Under the pieces are notes generated by a model, which saw only the letters and a program-made list of their open reading frames with translations, was not told where the DNA came from and did no database searches. From UBA6059 sp965227155 (GTDB lineage Bacteria > Bacteroidota > Bacteroidia > Cytophagales > Cyclobacteriaceae), in contig OZ245731.1 in the NCBI GenBank assembly GCA_965227155.1, positions 3,782,001 to 3,846,000 of the forward strand: a stretch of 64,000 nt of DNA, written 5' to 3'. Below, piece after piece: positions 1 through 7,395 of the stretch; positions within the stretch are counted from its first letter, which is position 1, and each line of letters begins with the position of its first letter. A program made the translations under genes and the position numbers.

Positions 1-788
1 AAAAGGTAGAGCAGGGGCAGGCTGATGGTTATTCTGCGCTGCATCATGAGCCGGAAAAACTGAAATCGATACTCACGGAGGCAGTAAGTCCTTTATTGCC
101 CCAGCGACCGGAGGAAGTTTATTATTACGGAACGGGCATATTAGGCTCGGTGCAACAAGATGCTGTAGCCACAACCATACAATCGGTATGGCCTCAGGCG
201 AAAGTTGAAGTAAATGACGACTTGCTAGGGGCTGCTCATGCGTTGTGTGGGCACCAGGCCGGTATTGCCTGCATTCTTGGTACGGGAAGCAACAGCTGCT
301 ATTATGATGGTGCACAAATCACGCACAAGGTGCCGCCGCTGGGCTACATCCTTGGTGATGAAGGCAGTGGCACAGCTTTGGGGAAGGCATTGCTCAAAGC
401 CTATGGCCGCGGACAGCTGGGTGATACCCTGACGGCCAGGTTTGAGAAGAGATTTGGCGATAATCTGGTTGACCACCTTACCAGGCTGTACAAACAGCCC
501 GGTGCACAGCAATACCTGGGAAGCTTTTCAAAATTCATTTTCCAAAACCTGAAAGAGCCTGCTATCTACCGAATGGCTTACCAGGAGCTGGCTCGATTTT
601 TTGATGAAGTGCTGGTGCATTATGCCCAGCGAAATACAGTAAAAGTACATTTCGTAGGCGGCGTTGCCTTTTATTTTAGCAATATTGTACGGCAGTTGGG
701 CAATGATCGCGGGATTGCCATCGGCAACATTATGGAAGATCCTATCGCCGGTCTTACCCTTTACCACAAAACCGACCTAAACATATGA
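1..788 (+). CDS. BadF/BadG-family amino-sugar kinase, 5' end outside window
   Basis: The reading frame is open from the window edge (first whole codon at base 3), so the N-terminal part with the first phosphate-binding loop is missing. The visible part carries the ASKHA-kinase signatures ILGTGSNSCYYDG and LGDEGSGTALGKALLKAYG, as in N-acetylglucosamine kinases of the BadF/BadG/BcrA group. The stop overlaps the start of murQ by four bases (ATGA), which implies translational coupling. A kinase of this family beside MurQ is known from Tannerella-type MurNAc recycling clusters (MurK), so the substrate is probably MurNAc and/or GlcNAc in the cytoplasm, giving the 6-phosphate that MurQ uses. The substrate cannot be decided from the sequence alone. 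The internal TTG at 96 is not a credible start, because the homologous sequence continues upstream of it. Confidence 0.88.
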   Translation, partial: KVEQGQADGYSALHHEPEKLKSILTEAVSPLLPQRPEEVYYYGTGILGSVQQDAVATTIQSVWPQAKVEVNDDLLGAAHALCGHQAGIACILGTGSNSCYYDGAQITHKVPPLGYILGDEGSGTALGKALLKAYGRGQLGDTLTARFEKRFGDNLVDHLTRLYKQPGAQQYLGSFSKFIFQNLKEPAIYRMAYQELARFFDEVLVHYAQRNTVKVHFVGGVAFYFSNIVRQLGNDRGIAIGNIMEDPIAGLTLYHKTDLNI

Positions 789-1591
789 GCACTACCGAAT
801 CATCCTCGCACTACAACGATCTTGAACAAATGCCCGTATCGCAATTGCTGACCCACATCAACGAAGAGGACAAAAAAGTGCCCCAGGCGATAGAGCAGGT
901 GATTCCGAAGATTACGGCATTAGTGGAAGCCATTGTACCCCGCATGCAGCAGGGTGGACGGCTTTTCTATATTGGGGCGGGTACGAGCGGTAGATTGGGC
1001 ATAGTAGATGCATCTGAATGTCCGCCTACTTTTGGTGTGGCACATGACCGAGTGATTGGTATCATAGCCGGTGGAGATGGTGCTATCCGAAAAGGGGTGG
1101 AGTTTGCCGAAGATGATGAGGCGCAGGCATGGAAGGACTTACAGGTTTATGCTATTGATGATCAAGATAGTCTGATCGGTATTGCAGCATCCGGGAGAAC
1201 CCCTTATGTAATCGGTGGCGTAAAAACGGCACGAGATGCTGGCATACTCACCGGGTGTATCACCTGCAATGAAGGCTCTGCCTTGGCAGCTGCAGTAGAG
1301 CATCCCATAGAAGCAGTGGTAGGGCCGGAGTTTGTCACAGGTAGCACCCGCATGAAGGCCGGTACAGCACAGAAGCTGGTGCTCAATATGATCAGCACCG
1401 CCGTAATGATCCGGCTCGGCCATGTGGTGGGCAACCGCATGGTAGACATGCAGCTAAGCAATAATAAGCTGGTTGACCGGGGTATTCGTATGCTGATGAC
1501 CGAATTGGGTGTGGATGCCGCTTCTGCGGAAAAGCTGTTGACAAAGCATGGGTCAGTACGCAATGCAATTAATGCCTACAAGCAAGGCTAA
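785..1591 (+). CDS. murQ: N-acetylmuramic acid 6-phosphate etherase
   Basis: 268 residues. MurQ cleaves the lactyl ether of MurNAc-6-phosphate to give GlcNAc-6-phosphate and D-lactate in the cytoplasm, a step of cell-wall sugar recycling. The SIS-domain signatures are clear: YIGAGTSGRLG near residue 60, IAASGRTPYVIGG in the middle, and GSTRMKAGTAQKLVLNM near residue 190. The family is usually about 300 residues; this one is shorter at the C terminus, as is common in Bacteroidota versions. The ATG overlaps the stop of the upstream sugar kinase (ATGA), so kinase and etherase are probably made from one transcript and act in sequence. No regulator is adjacent. Confidence 0.95.
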   Translation: MSTTESSSHYNDLEQMPVSQLLTHINEEDKKVPQAIEQVIPKITALVEAIVPRMQQGGRLFYIGAGTSGRLGIVDASECPPTFGVAHDRVIGIIAGGDGAIRKGVEFAEDDEAQAWKDLQVYAIDDQDSLIGIAASGRTPYVIGGVKTARDAGILTGCITCNEGSALAAAVEHPIEAVVGPEFVTGSTRMKAGTAQKLVLNMISTAVMIRLGHVVGNRMVDMQLSNNKLVDRGIRMLMTELGVDAASAEKLLTKHGSVRNAINAYKQG

Positions 1592-1904
1592 AAAAGGCAA
1601 CATGCAGCGATTAACATCATAACCACCCCTCAGAGTCACTCCCAGAAGACTCTGAGCTTCATAAAAGGCATGAAAGGTTAAACCTCTTGACAGCACTTGC
1701 CCATCAACCAATTTTAGATATTCCTGCTTACATTTTGTGGTTATACTAGGTTAGATCACTTGCATTAATAAGCAATGGTAATGAGCAACCTGCCAGCCGT
1801 AAAAAATATAAGGCAGTGTGCGTTTACCTACTTATTTGGGGCATATCGCACATAATTTCCTATATTGAAAGAGAAATACCGCGCAAAGTGTATGATATAT
1901 TATT
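1592..1904. other. Intergenic region before the cassette island
   Basis: About 310 bases without a convincing gene. It contains the palindromic repeat copy described at 1624-1656 and a small CTGCC/GGCAG hairpin around 1780-1820. Base composition falls to AT-rich towards the right end. A degraded attC-like site might lie just left of 1905, where a core-like GTTATGGGC starts, but no folded stem could be recognised there. Confidence 0.5.
1624..1656. repeat. Palindromic dispersed repeat, copy 1
   Basis: The arms CTCAGAGTC (1629-1637) and GACTCTGAG (1648-1656) form a 9 bp hairpin. The first 20 bases (1624-1643) are identical to 4790-4809, where the second copy has 11 bp arms. The copies are in the same orientation and lie just outside the two ends of the cassette island. 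There is no T-run, so it is not a typical terminator. It resembles the short palindromic repeats that are scattered through many bacterial genomes. Confidence 0.75.
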
Positions 1905-1913
1905 GTTATGGGC
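1905..1913 (+). other. Integron-like cassette core site (5' boundary of cassette 1)
   Basis: GTTATGGGC resembles the R' core of attC sites (GTTRRRY). It is perfectly complementary over nine bases to GCCCATAAC at 3128-3136, directly behind the cassette gene. Integron cassettes show this pairing because both halves meet in the excised circle. The attC to which this R' should belong, on its left, was not recognised. Confidence 0.6.
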
Positions 1914-1951
1914 AAGGCAAGGACGAGCTATGATAAACAGAATTAACTAAG

Positions 1952-2092
1952 AGGGGAACATATTCTTCTATAACATTTGATGATTATTCAGTTTTTAATA
2001 ATAAGAACTGGTATTTTCAAGAGATAGTTAATTTACTTTTTCAACCAGAAGACTTTGTTGTTGAAAATAGGAAAAATTCATCGAGAAATGAA
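1952..2092 (+). other. Coding-like N-terminal extension without a start codon
   Basis: The frame of the HEPN/Toprim gene stays open upstream to a stop at 1934-1936 and reads protein-like from 1952: RGTYSSITFDDYSVFNNKNW and on. From memory of the family, HEPN/Toprim-associated proteins begin MGxYSxI followed by an aromatic-rich stretch, so the family's first Met would fall on codon 1952-1954. That codon is AGG here. No ATG, GTG or TTG occurs in frame between the upstream stop and 2093. This may be a start-codon loss, a sequencing error, or initiation at an unusual codon. Confidence 0.6.
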
Positions 2093-3121
2093 ATGGTATG
2101 GAGTGACGCCTATACAGGAGACGAAGAAGTATATGAATTCAAAGGTTTTATTAAGAATACCAAAATTTGTAGGGACAGACTTGAGATTTATGGGAATTCA
2201 TTAAAAAAATCAAGGAAAGATTTTAGCCAAGCAAAGAAAATAGCCAGAGAAGAAGGATTTTACTCTTTCTCATTAAGTCGTATTTCGTATGACAAGTATC
2301 TAAATGAGATAAGAGCAATAGTTTCGGGGAGAGAAAAGCATTATGACGAGTTATTTACAAATCTAAGAGATAGTTTAATTGCAGGAGACCTTGGAATTCA
2401 CGGCCAATCACTTGAAAGTCATTTGTATTCTATTCTAAGCGTAATACCTGATAATGCAATTATAGAATATGATTTGTCTGGAGTAATTGAAAGTGGGTGG
2501 GTAGATGAAGAGATAGCAAGAACAGTGAACTATGAAAAGATTATTGTTCTGACAGAAGGAAAGACTGATGTTGAATTTATTTCAAAAAGTATTGAAAAGC
2601 TGTATCCGCATTTAAAGAATTATTATCATTTCATTGATTTCCAAGAATATAAAATGGAAAGTAACGCATCTGCTTTAGTAAAACTTGTTACATCTTTCGC
2701 TGCTGCAAATGTAAAACATCCAATCATTGCACTGTTTGATAATGATACAACTGGTATTATGGAAATGAATAAGTTGAATACAAAGACTTTAACTGATAAT
2801 ATCCGCGTTCTGAAATTTCCAGATATTCCTTTAGCTAAAAAATACCCTACAGTTGGACCAACAGGTAATAAGATTATGAATGTTAATGGCTCAGCTTGTG
2901 GCATTGAAATGTATCTAGGAAGTGATATTCTTACAAAAGAAGACGGTTTAATTCCAGTTAGGTGGAAAAACTTCAATGATAAAGAACAAAAATATCATGG
3001 AGAAATTATTGAAAAAGCATTTGTGCAGGATGAATTTCGCAAGAAATTGAAAAGTAAAAGCAAAGATGGTTATTTAGAAATGAATTGTCTTCTAAATGTA
3101 ATATTAAATGGACTCAAATAA
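2093..3121 (+). CDS. HEPN/Toprim-associated domain protein, probably N-terminally truncated
   Basis: 342 residues from the first in-frame ATG; homologous-looking sequence continues 47 codons further upstream without a start codon. The C-terminal half is a Toprim-like fold: Glu155 in ivLTEGKTDVEF, then Asp216 and Asp218 in alFDNDTTG, the metal-binding acid pattern of OLD-type and topoisomerase Toprim nucleases. The N-terminal half matches my memory of the HEPN/Toprim-associated family, which is suspected of nucleic-acid cleavage in conflict or defence contexts; this role is inference. No HEPN RxxxxH motif was recognised. The gene is clearly more AT-rich than murQ. Its stop lies 7 bases before an attC-like site, as expected of an integron cassette gene. 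It is either a damaged gene or one with an unusual start. Confidence 0.7.
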   Translation: MVWSDAYTGDEEVYEFKGFIKNTKICRDRLEIYGNSLKKSRKDFSQAKKIAREEGFYSFSLSRISYDKYLNEIRAIVSGREKHYDELFTNLRDSLIAGDLGIHGQSLESHLYSILSVIPDNAIIEYDLSGVIESGWVDEEIARTVNYEKIIVLTEGKTDVEFISKSIEKLYPHLKNYYHFIDFQEYKMESNASALVKLVTSFAAANVKHPIIALFDNDTTGIMEMNKLNTKTLTDNIRVLKFPDIPLAKKYPTVGPTGNKIMNVNGSACGIEMYLGSDILTKEDGLIPVRWKNFNDKEQKYHGEIIEKAFVQDEFRKKLKSKSKDGYLEMNCLLNVILNGLK

Positions 3122-3127
3122 AGCCCA

Positions 3128-3262
3128 GCCCATAACCATAAATATATGTAATGCGGGACGATTTGGTAAATTTGAACAGTATAGCATTTAATAAACAATT
3201 TAGCGGTTTGATAGTGAAGTGCCTTGAAATCCCGCACTACGCATATTCGAGCCGTTATGCAC
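3128..3262 (+). other. attC-like recombination site of cassette 1
   Basis: The outer cores are GCCCATAAC (3128-3136) and GTTATGCAC (3254-3262), which pair through CATAAC/GTTATG. The inner arms TGCGGGA (3152-3158) and TCCCGCA (3230-3236) pair perfectly. The stem continues outward through ATATG (3144-3148) and CATAT (3242-3246), with one mismatch and a two-base bulge, leaving a large loop. The order R''-L''-L'-R' with unpaired bases and a total length of about 135 nt fits an attC hairpin. It starts 7 bases after the stop of the HEPN/Toprim gene. No integron integrase gene is in the window. Confidence 0.65.
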
Positions 3263-3315
3263 AATAAAGTGCGTGGCAGGAGATGTCTCTCCCACCACTC
3301 ATTTCATTTTAAGCA

Positions 3316-4077
3316 TTACTCTGCCGGTGAACTAGCAAAGTATGCTTCCACTTCAAGGTTATCTGCAAACTCTTGATATTCCGTTGTTCCAAAAATTGGT
3401 TGTGCTGCAGCTTGAAACTTCTCAGCATTTTCCCAAACAATAATTACGGCCTGTGTATTTTCTGCTAGACTTGGAACACCCTGCTCATTTAACTTGTAAA
3501 CTTTGAACTCTCTGGCAAATTTGTACCCTTCATAATTGTTCAATGAATTAAAGAATGCATCTCTTTTGGCCCCAAAAGCATCTGGGATAGTGCCTTTCCG
3601 AATTGCGAATTCAACTACTGAACCCGATCTTTTAATAGAATTCAAATCAAACTCCTCACCATCTACAGGTTCTAAAAGTGCATAAGCAAGAGGAGTAAAA
3701 CTTGAAAAATAGTCAATCGCAACTTGCTGTGGCATCAACCGCATGGCGGCTTCTCCAAATCCTTGTATAGAATTCCAATGAGTCATTCCAATGAGAATTC
3801 TGCTTAAGTCCATATCAGGTGCTACTGTAAAAAATGGATTCCATTTACCTTCATTGAGCGTTGCATCTTCTTTACCTAGTACATCAACAAACTTTTGTCT
3901 GGTACGTAAGAAATTTTCATGTTCTCCTTCTTTTGACTGATTAATTGCGATTTCATATATTGAACTCATTGTTTGTTTGTTTAATTGAACTTCCTTTTGA
4001 TTTTTAAAAATGAACGCACCAACGCCAACTGACACGGTGATCATTAGTGCGATGCTTATTATGTTTTTTGTTTTCAT
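3316..4077 (-). CDS. Signal-anchored protein with possible ABM-like (dimeric alpha/beta barrel) domains
   Basis: 253 residues. The N terminus (residues 1-25) is a hydrophobic signal peptide or signal anchor, so the protein is exported or membrane-tethered. The rest looks like two halves of roughly 100 residues; the second half contains vIIVWENAEKFQAAAQPIFG followed by TTEYQEFADNLEVEAYF, a pattern reminiscent of antibiotic-biosynthesis-monooxygenase-like barrels. This assignment is tentative and no catalytic residues are claimed. It is divergent from an HxlR regulator, 114 bases apart, with a palindrome between them, so it is probably the regulator's target. Both genes lie between the two cassette core sites 3254-3262 and 4573-4581. 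A role in electrophile or redox stress would fit HxlR but is inference. Confidence 0.65.
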   Translation of the reverse strand: MKTKNIISIALMITVSVGVGAFIFKNQKEVQLNKQTMSSIYEIAINQSKEGEHENFLRTRQKFVDVLGKEDATLNEGKWNPFFTVAPDMDLSRILIGMTHWNSIQGFGEAAMRLMPQQVAIDYFSSFTPLAYALLEPVDGEEFDLNSIKRSGSVVEFAIRKGTIPDAFGAKRDAFFNSLNNYEGYKFAREFKVYKLNEQGVPSLAENTQAVIIVWENAEKFQAAAQPIFGTTEYQEFADNLEVEAYFASSPAE

Positions 4078-4149
4078 TTGATTGCATTTAACAGTGTAAA
4101 AATTTATGATTGTATACTGAATGTCAAGTAGTTACATTTTAAATACCTG

Positions 4150-4165
4150 GTAACTTTTTAGTTAC
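4150..4165. promoter_or_regulatory. Candidate HxlR operator
   Basis: The perfect palindrome GTAACT-tttt-AGTTAC lies in the 114-base divergent intergenic region, 26 bases before the HxlR start. A third half-site, AGTTAC, is at 4130-4135, exactly 30 bases from the AGTTAC at 4160. HxlR proteins bind such dyads as dimers and usually control the divergent gene and themselves. The assignment rests on position and symmetry only. Confidence 0.45.
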
Positions 4166-4191
4166 TATTACTGAGAATCAACTACATATAA

Positions 4192-4569
4192 ATGGAAAAA
4201 ATTGAAATAAAATCTGAACGTTTCGACAAGATGGTTGAGCAGATTAGAAAATACGGAGGTTGTCCCGTAAGCTCGACGCTTAAAGTCTTTGGTGGGAAGT
4301 GGAAGCCATTAATTCTATATTTCATATCAGTAGATGTAAACCGATTTGGACAATTACAACGAATGATTCCAGGTTGCAGTAAAAAGATGATGACAACACA
4401 ACTCAGAGAGTTGGAAACTGATGGACTAATCAATCGAAAGGTGTTTGCGGAAGTACCTCCAAAAGTGATTTATAGCTTAACGAGCAAAGGAGAAAGCTTG
4501 AGACCAATATTTGGTGAATTAAGCAAGTGGGGAATAGAAAATGTCTTGGAATCTAAACTGAATAAGTGA
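4192..4569 (+). CDS. HxlR-family winged-helix transcriptional regulator
   Basis: 125 residues, the usual HxlR length. The family pattern is clear: GGCPVSSTLKVFGGKWKPLI near residues 22-42, including the conserved Cys that senses electrophiles or oxidants in several HxlR members, then FGQLQRMIPGCSKKMMTTQL and LETDGLINRKVF, and the wing VPPKVIYSLTSKGESL. It is expected to act as a cytoplasmic dimer on the palindrome at 4150-4165, controlling itself and the divergent exported protein. The stop lies 3 bases before the core site GTGCATAAC, so the gene ends where an integron cassette gene would. A second Cys in IPGCSKK may matter for redox sensing. Confidence 0.92.
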   Translation: MEKIEIKSERFDKMVEQIRKYGGCPVSSTLKVFGGKWKPLILYFISVDVNRFGQLQRMIPGCSKKMMTTQLRELETDGLINRKVFAEVPPKVIYSLTSKGESLRPIFGELSKWGIENVLESKLNK

Positions 4570-4572
4570 AAA

Positions 4573-4581
4573 GTGCATAAC
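4573..4581 (+). other. Integron-like core site (3' end of cassette 2)
   Basis: GTGCATAAC is perfectly complementary to GTTATGCAC at 3254-3262, the start of the same cassette, as expected for R'' of the cassette's own attC. The following bases up to about 4650 look like the left arm of an attC, but no matching right arm or GTTRRRY core was found. The site appears truncated or decayed. Confidence 0.5.
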
Positions 4582-5062
4582 AAGTGCTAGCACGAATGCA
4601 CCAACTGCCACTTTACAGGTTTCAGTGCAAACATCACCATGAATCAGCCGCTGGGAAAGGTCGGTGCTTTCTATTTTAAATCCCTTCAGCCACTCTGTGA
4701 GGACTTTTAAGTCTACAGAATTACAGTTGTAAGCAAAAGCATAAACCTGTACCCCAACTTAATTGAAGTGTGTATTAGGTTGCATCTAGCACCCCTCAGA
4801 GTCACTCCCTGAGGACTCTGAGGGTTATCCCAAGCATGATACGCTCCAGTACCACAAGTACTTTCGTAAATAATTGATTATCATGTGCCTATTAATATAC
4901 TGATTGGCACATGTTCTTCGATCCCAAAGATTATTGGGTAGTTTAATAATCCAAATGACCAATTTTGATTTAGCTTATCGGGGTTAGCCCACTATTTTTG
5001 GAGTCTCATTAGATAAGTGACATTAGTTTACTTGCCTATGTTTGAAGATAAAAACTCCCATA
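4582..5062. other. Intergenic region right of the cassette island
   Basis: About 480 bases with no convincing gene on either strand. It holds the probable left arm of a truncated attC-like site (to about 4650), the second palindromic repeat (4790-4824), and the leader of the downstream dioxygenase gene. Confidence 0.5.
4790..4824. repeat. Palindromic dispersed repeat, copy 2
   Basis: The arms CCCTCAGAGTC (4793-4803) and GACTCTGAGGG (4814-4824) form a perfect 11 bp hairpin with a 10-base loop. Bases 4790-4809 are identical to 1624-1643. It is the direct-repeat partner of the copy left of the cassette island. Confidence 0.75.
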
Positions 5063-5872
5063 ATGGATATTCAGCAGCGACTAAATGAGCCCTATACTTT
5101 AACCGAAGAGCAGATCAATTTCTACCAAAGTAATCGATTCATTAAAATCAAGCAGGTGCTGGATGTAGAGACTTTGGATTACTTCAATGCCATTATTTCC
5201 AAAAAGGTTGTGGAATTGAACCAGCAAGATACGCCACTTGATAAACGTGATACTTATGGTAAGGCCTTTTTGCAGTTGGTCAACTTGTGGGAGAAAGACG
5301 AAGCTATTAAATCTTTGGTCTTTAGCAGGCGGTTGGCAAAAATGGCGGCAGACCTGATGCAGGTTGACGGTGTGCGCTTATACCATGATCAGGCTTTGTT
5401 TAAGGAAGCCGGTGGAGGCATCACACCCTGGCATGCAGATCAGTATTATTGGCCGCTAGCCACGGATAAAACGATTACAGCATGGATACCACTACAGGAG
5501 ACGCCTTTGTCCATGGGTCCACTGGAATTTAGTGCCGGTAGTCATGAAATCCTGGAAGGCCGGGAATTCGCCATCAGCGATGATAGTGAAGCACAAATTG
5601 GCAAGCGGCTAAAGGTGACCGATTACAAGCATGTAATAGAGCCATTTGATGCCGGTGAGGTGAGTTTCCATTCCGGTTGGATATTTCATCGGGCGGGAGC
5701 CAATCAAAGTGGCCAAACCAGAAAAGTAATGACCGTAATCTATATGGATAAGGCTATGGTATTAAAAAAACCCGAAAACGAGGGTCAAATCAAAGACTGG
5801 GAAGTGTGGTGCCCGGGTGCGGAAATCGGTAAAGAGATTGATACACCACTCAATCCGGTATTATATGGATAA
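5063..5872 (+). CDS. Phytanoyl-CoA dioxygenase (PhyH) family protein
   Basis: 269 residues from the ATG at 5063; an in-frame TTG at 5042 would add seven residues. PhyH enzymes are Fe(II)/2-oxoglutarate oxygenases that hydroxylate small molecules in the cytoplasm. The iron ligands are visible: His124 and Asp126 in TPWHADQYYW, and the distal His209 in FHRAGANQSGQTRK, followed by the Arg that usually binds 2-oxoglutarate. SMGPLEFSAGSH is the typical loop between them. No signal peptide is seen. The gene stands alone between intergenic regions of about 480 and 270 bases, so the context does not reveal the substrate. Confidence 0.88.
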   Translation: MDIQQRLNEPYTLTEEQINFYQSNRFIKIKQVLDVETLDYFNAIISKKVVELNQQDTPLDKRDTYGKAFLQLVNLWEKDEAIKSLVFSRRLAKMAADLMQVDGVRLYHDQALFKEAGGGITPWHADQYYWPLATDKTITAWIPLQETPLSMGPLEFSAGSHEILEGREFAISDDSEAQIGKRLKVTDYKHVIEPFDAGEVSFHSGWIFHRAGANQSGQTRKVMTVIYMDKAMVLKKPENEGQIKDWEVWCPGAEIGKEIDTPLNPVLYG

Positions 5873-6140
5873 TTAAGTCCATTTAATCTCCATAAAATCT
5901 CTCGCTGAGGTCGATGAGTTTCATATGATAGAATTGCCGATGAGGTATTTAAACTAATCACCAAGAGGTCTCAGTGTACTTTGCATGAGAAACAGGGCTT
6001 TGGTTGGCGGATGCCCATAAACATGGGCAAAAGGATTAGCCTAACTTCCTTAGATCAACCATTTCATTTCTATCAATATTTTTTTCACTTTCTTGTAAGA
6101 ATTCTCCTAACCCCAGGACTAGTGGGGTAATGATTCGAAC

Positions 6141-6650
6141 ATGAAGGAAAGCAAGCAGCGCATAATCTTTGATGAATGGATTTCTGATCACCGGGGACTA
6201 TTGTTTAAGGTAATCAGGGCCTATGCCAGGCATAGGGCAGATGAAGAGGATTTGTTTCAGGACATCTGCCTGCAACTCTATCGCTCCATCCCCAATTTTC
6301 AAGGAAAGTCTGCTGTTTCTACCTGGATGTATCGCATTGCACTCAATACGGCTATTAAATGGAGTACAAAAGAGCGTAAGCATGTAGATGGTCATCAGGA
6401 TATTGAAAAGGCATATCATCTACTGGAGGCCAAAGCAGACATATTAGATGAAAAACTAAAATGGCTGTACCAACAAATACAGCAGCTGGATGAAGTAGAC
6501 CGGTCATTGTCACTGCTCTTGCTGGAAGGCTACAGCTATCGTGAGATGGCAGAGATATTGGGCATCTCAGAGAGCAATATCGGAGTGAAAATTCACAGAA
6601 TCAAAAAGCAACTGGTTTCCAACGCTAAAAGCTACGACTATGGAACTTGA
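6141..6650 (+). CDS. ECF-type RNA polymerase sigma factor
   Basis: 169 residues, the normal ECF size. Region 2 is seen in ADEEDLFQDICLQLYRSI and STWMYRIALNTAIKW (about residues 32-75). Region 4 is the C-terminal helix-turn-helix YSYREMAEILGISESNIGVK. There is no region 1 or 3. The gene overlaps the next one, a four-helix membrane protein, by 11 bases, so the two are co-translated. In Bacteroidota such pairs often consist of a sigma factor and a membrane partner that holds or tunes it. No target promoter is evident. Confidence 0.93.
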   Translation: MKESKQRIIFDEWISDHRGLLFKVIRAYARHRADEEDLFQDICLQLYRSIPNFQGKSAVSTWMYRIALNTAIKWSTKERKHVDGHQDIEKAYHLLEAKADILDEKLKWLYQQIQQLDEVDRSLSLLLLEGYSYREMAEILGISESNIGVKIHRIKKQLVSNAKSYDYGT

Positions 6651-7218
6651 GGAATTACAAAAAATCTGGAACGATCAAAAAGGAGAACATATGTATGCAA
6701 TTAATGAAAATGCTATGCACCAAAGCATATCAAGGAAGAAAGATGCGGCACAAAGAAATATAAACAAAGCGGAAATCGCAGTAATGCTGATCAATAGTGT
6801 AGTGGCAACCATTCTGTTTGTAGATGGATTGAGAGGATTGCAAAAATGGGATTTCTTCTATTCTGGCATACTTGCCTTCACTGTAATTTTCATTTTAATC
6901 AACCGGAGAAAAAGGTTAGAAGCTGAAAAGGTTTTTGACCGAACAATGATCGGTGAATTGGAACATGCCATTGCCAATACCCAGGCTATTATTCGATTCA
7001 ATTTTTTAATGTTGGTGGGATACTTATTACCCATGTCAGTATTCGTAGCTGTCAAATTTATAGAGCAAGGAGCATCTCTTGAGAAGTGGCTTTTGATCAT
7101 TGGTTTGCATATCCTGGCTTTGGTATTATTGCAATATGAGAGAAGAAAGCATCTTTTGCCGCGTAAGCAGAAGCTTGAGCAATTGAAAAAGAAGCTAGAG
7201 CATGATAATGGATTTTAA
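6640..7218 (+). CDS. Four-helix membrane protein coupled to the ECF sigma factor
   Basis: 192 residues. An N-terminal cytoplasmic segment of about 45 residues starts MELEELQKIWNDQK, a motif often seen in Bacteroidota proteins encoded behind ECF sigma factors. Four hydrophobic segments follow at about 48-64, 72-87, 121-138 and 148-163, then a charged coiled-coil-like tail. There is no zinc-binding anti-sigma HxxxCxxC motif. The 11-base overlap with the sigma gene suggests that it modulates the sigma factor at the inner membrane; this is inference. The family is otherwise uncharacterised to my knowledge. Confidence 0.75.
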   Translation: MELEELQKIWNDQKGEHMYAINENAMHQSISRKKDAAQRNINKAEIAVMLINSVVATILFVDGLRGLQKWDFFYSGILAFTVIFILINRRKRLEAEKVFDRTMIGELEHAIANTQAIIRFNFLMLVGYLLPMSVFVAVKFIEQGASLEKWLLIIGLHILALVLLQYERRKHLLPRKQKLEQLKKKLEHDNGF

Positions 7219-7317
7219 TTCAATAGAAGAGGGTTTTTCAAAAGCATCATTTATGTCAGGTTGAGCCTGTCGAAACCTTTCTTAAAGGCTGTATGAATGC
7301 ATTTCGACGATCTGCTT

Positions 7318-7395
7318 ATGACATGTTTGATTTTTGTTATAATCCTCCCTCATTACTCCCTCCAAAGGGAGATAATTAGGCATCAAACATGTCAT
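7318..7395. repeat. MITE-like or hairpin element with 14 bp inverted ends
   Basis: ATGACATGTTTGAT (7318-7331) and ATCAAACATGTCAT (7382-7395) are perfect inverted repeats enclosing 50 bases. The interior has its own small dyad, CTCCC-tccaaa-GGGAG. No coding capacity. No transposase or clear target-site duplication was seen. Confidence 0.65.

Noticed and set aside
1770..1905. A complete attC site to the left of cassette 1
   Set aside because: Only the right core GTTATGGGC is convincing. The bases before it show no matching arms; the best left core, CATAAT, does not pair well.
1908..1946. Short ORF from the ATG at 1908 as an alternative start of the HEPN/Toprim protein
   Set aside because: It is in another frame and stops after 12 codons; a frameshift would be needed.
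2093..3121. HEPN ribonuclease motif RxxxxH in the HEPN/Toprim protein
   Set aside because: No Arg-His pair with the right spacing was seen; only the Toprim acids are clear, so RNase activity is not claimed.
4582..4790. Right arm of the attC of cassette 2
   Set aside because: The left core and a possible left arm are present, but no complementary arm and no GTTRRRY core could be found downstream.
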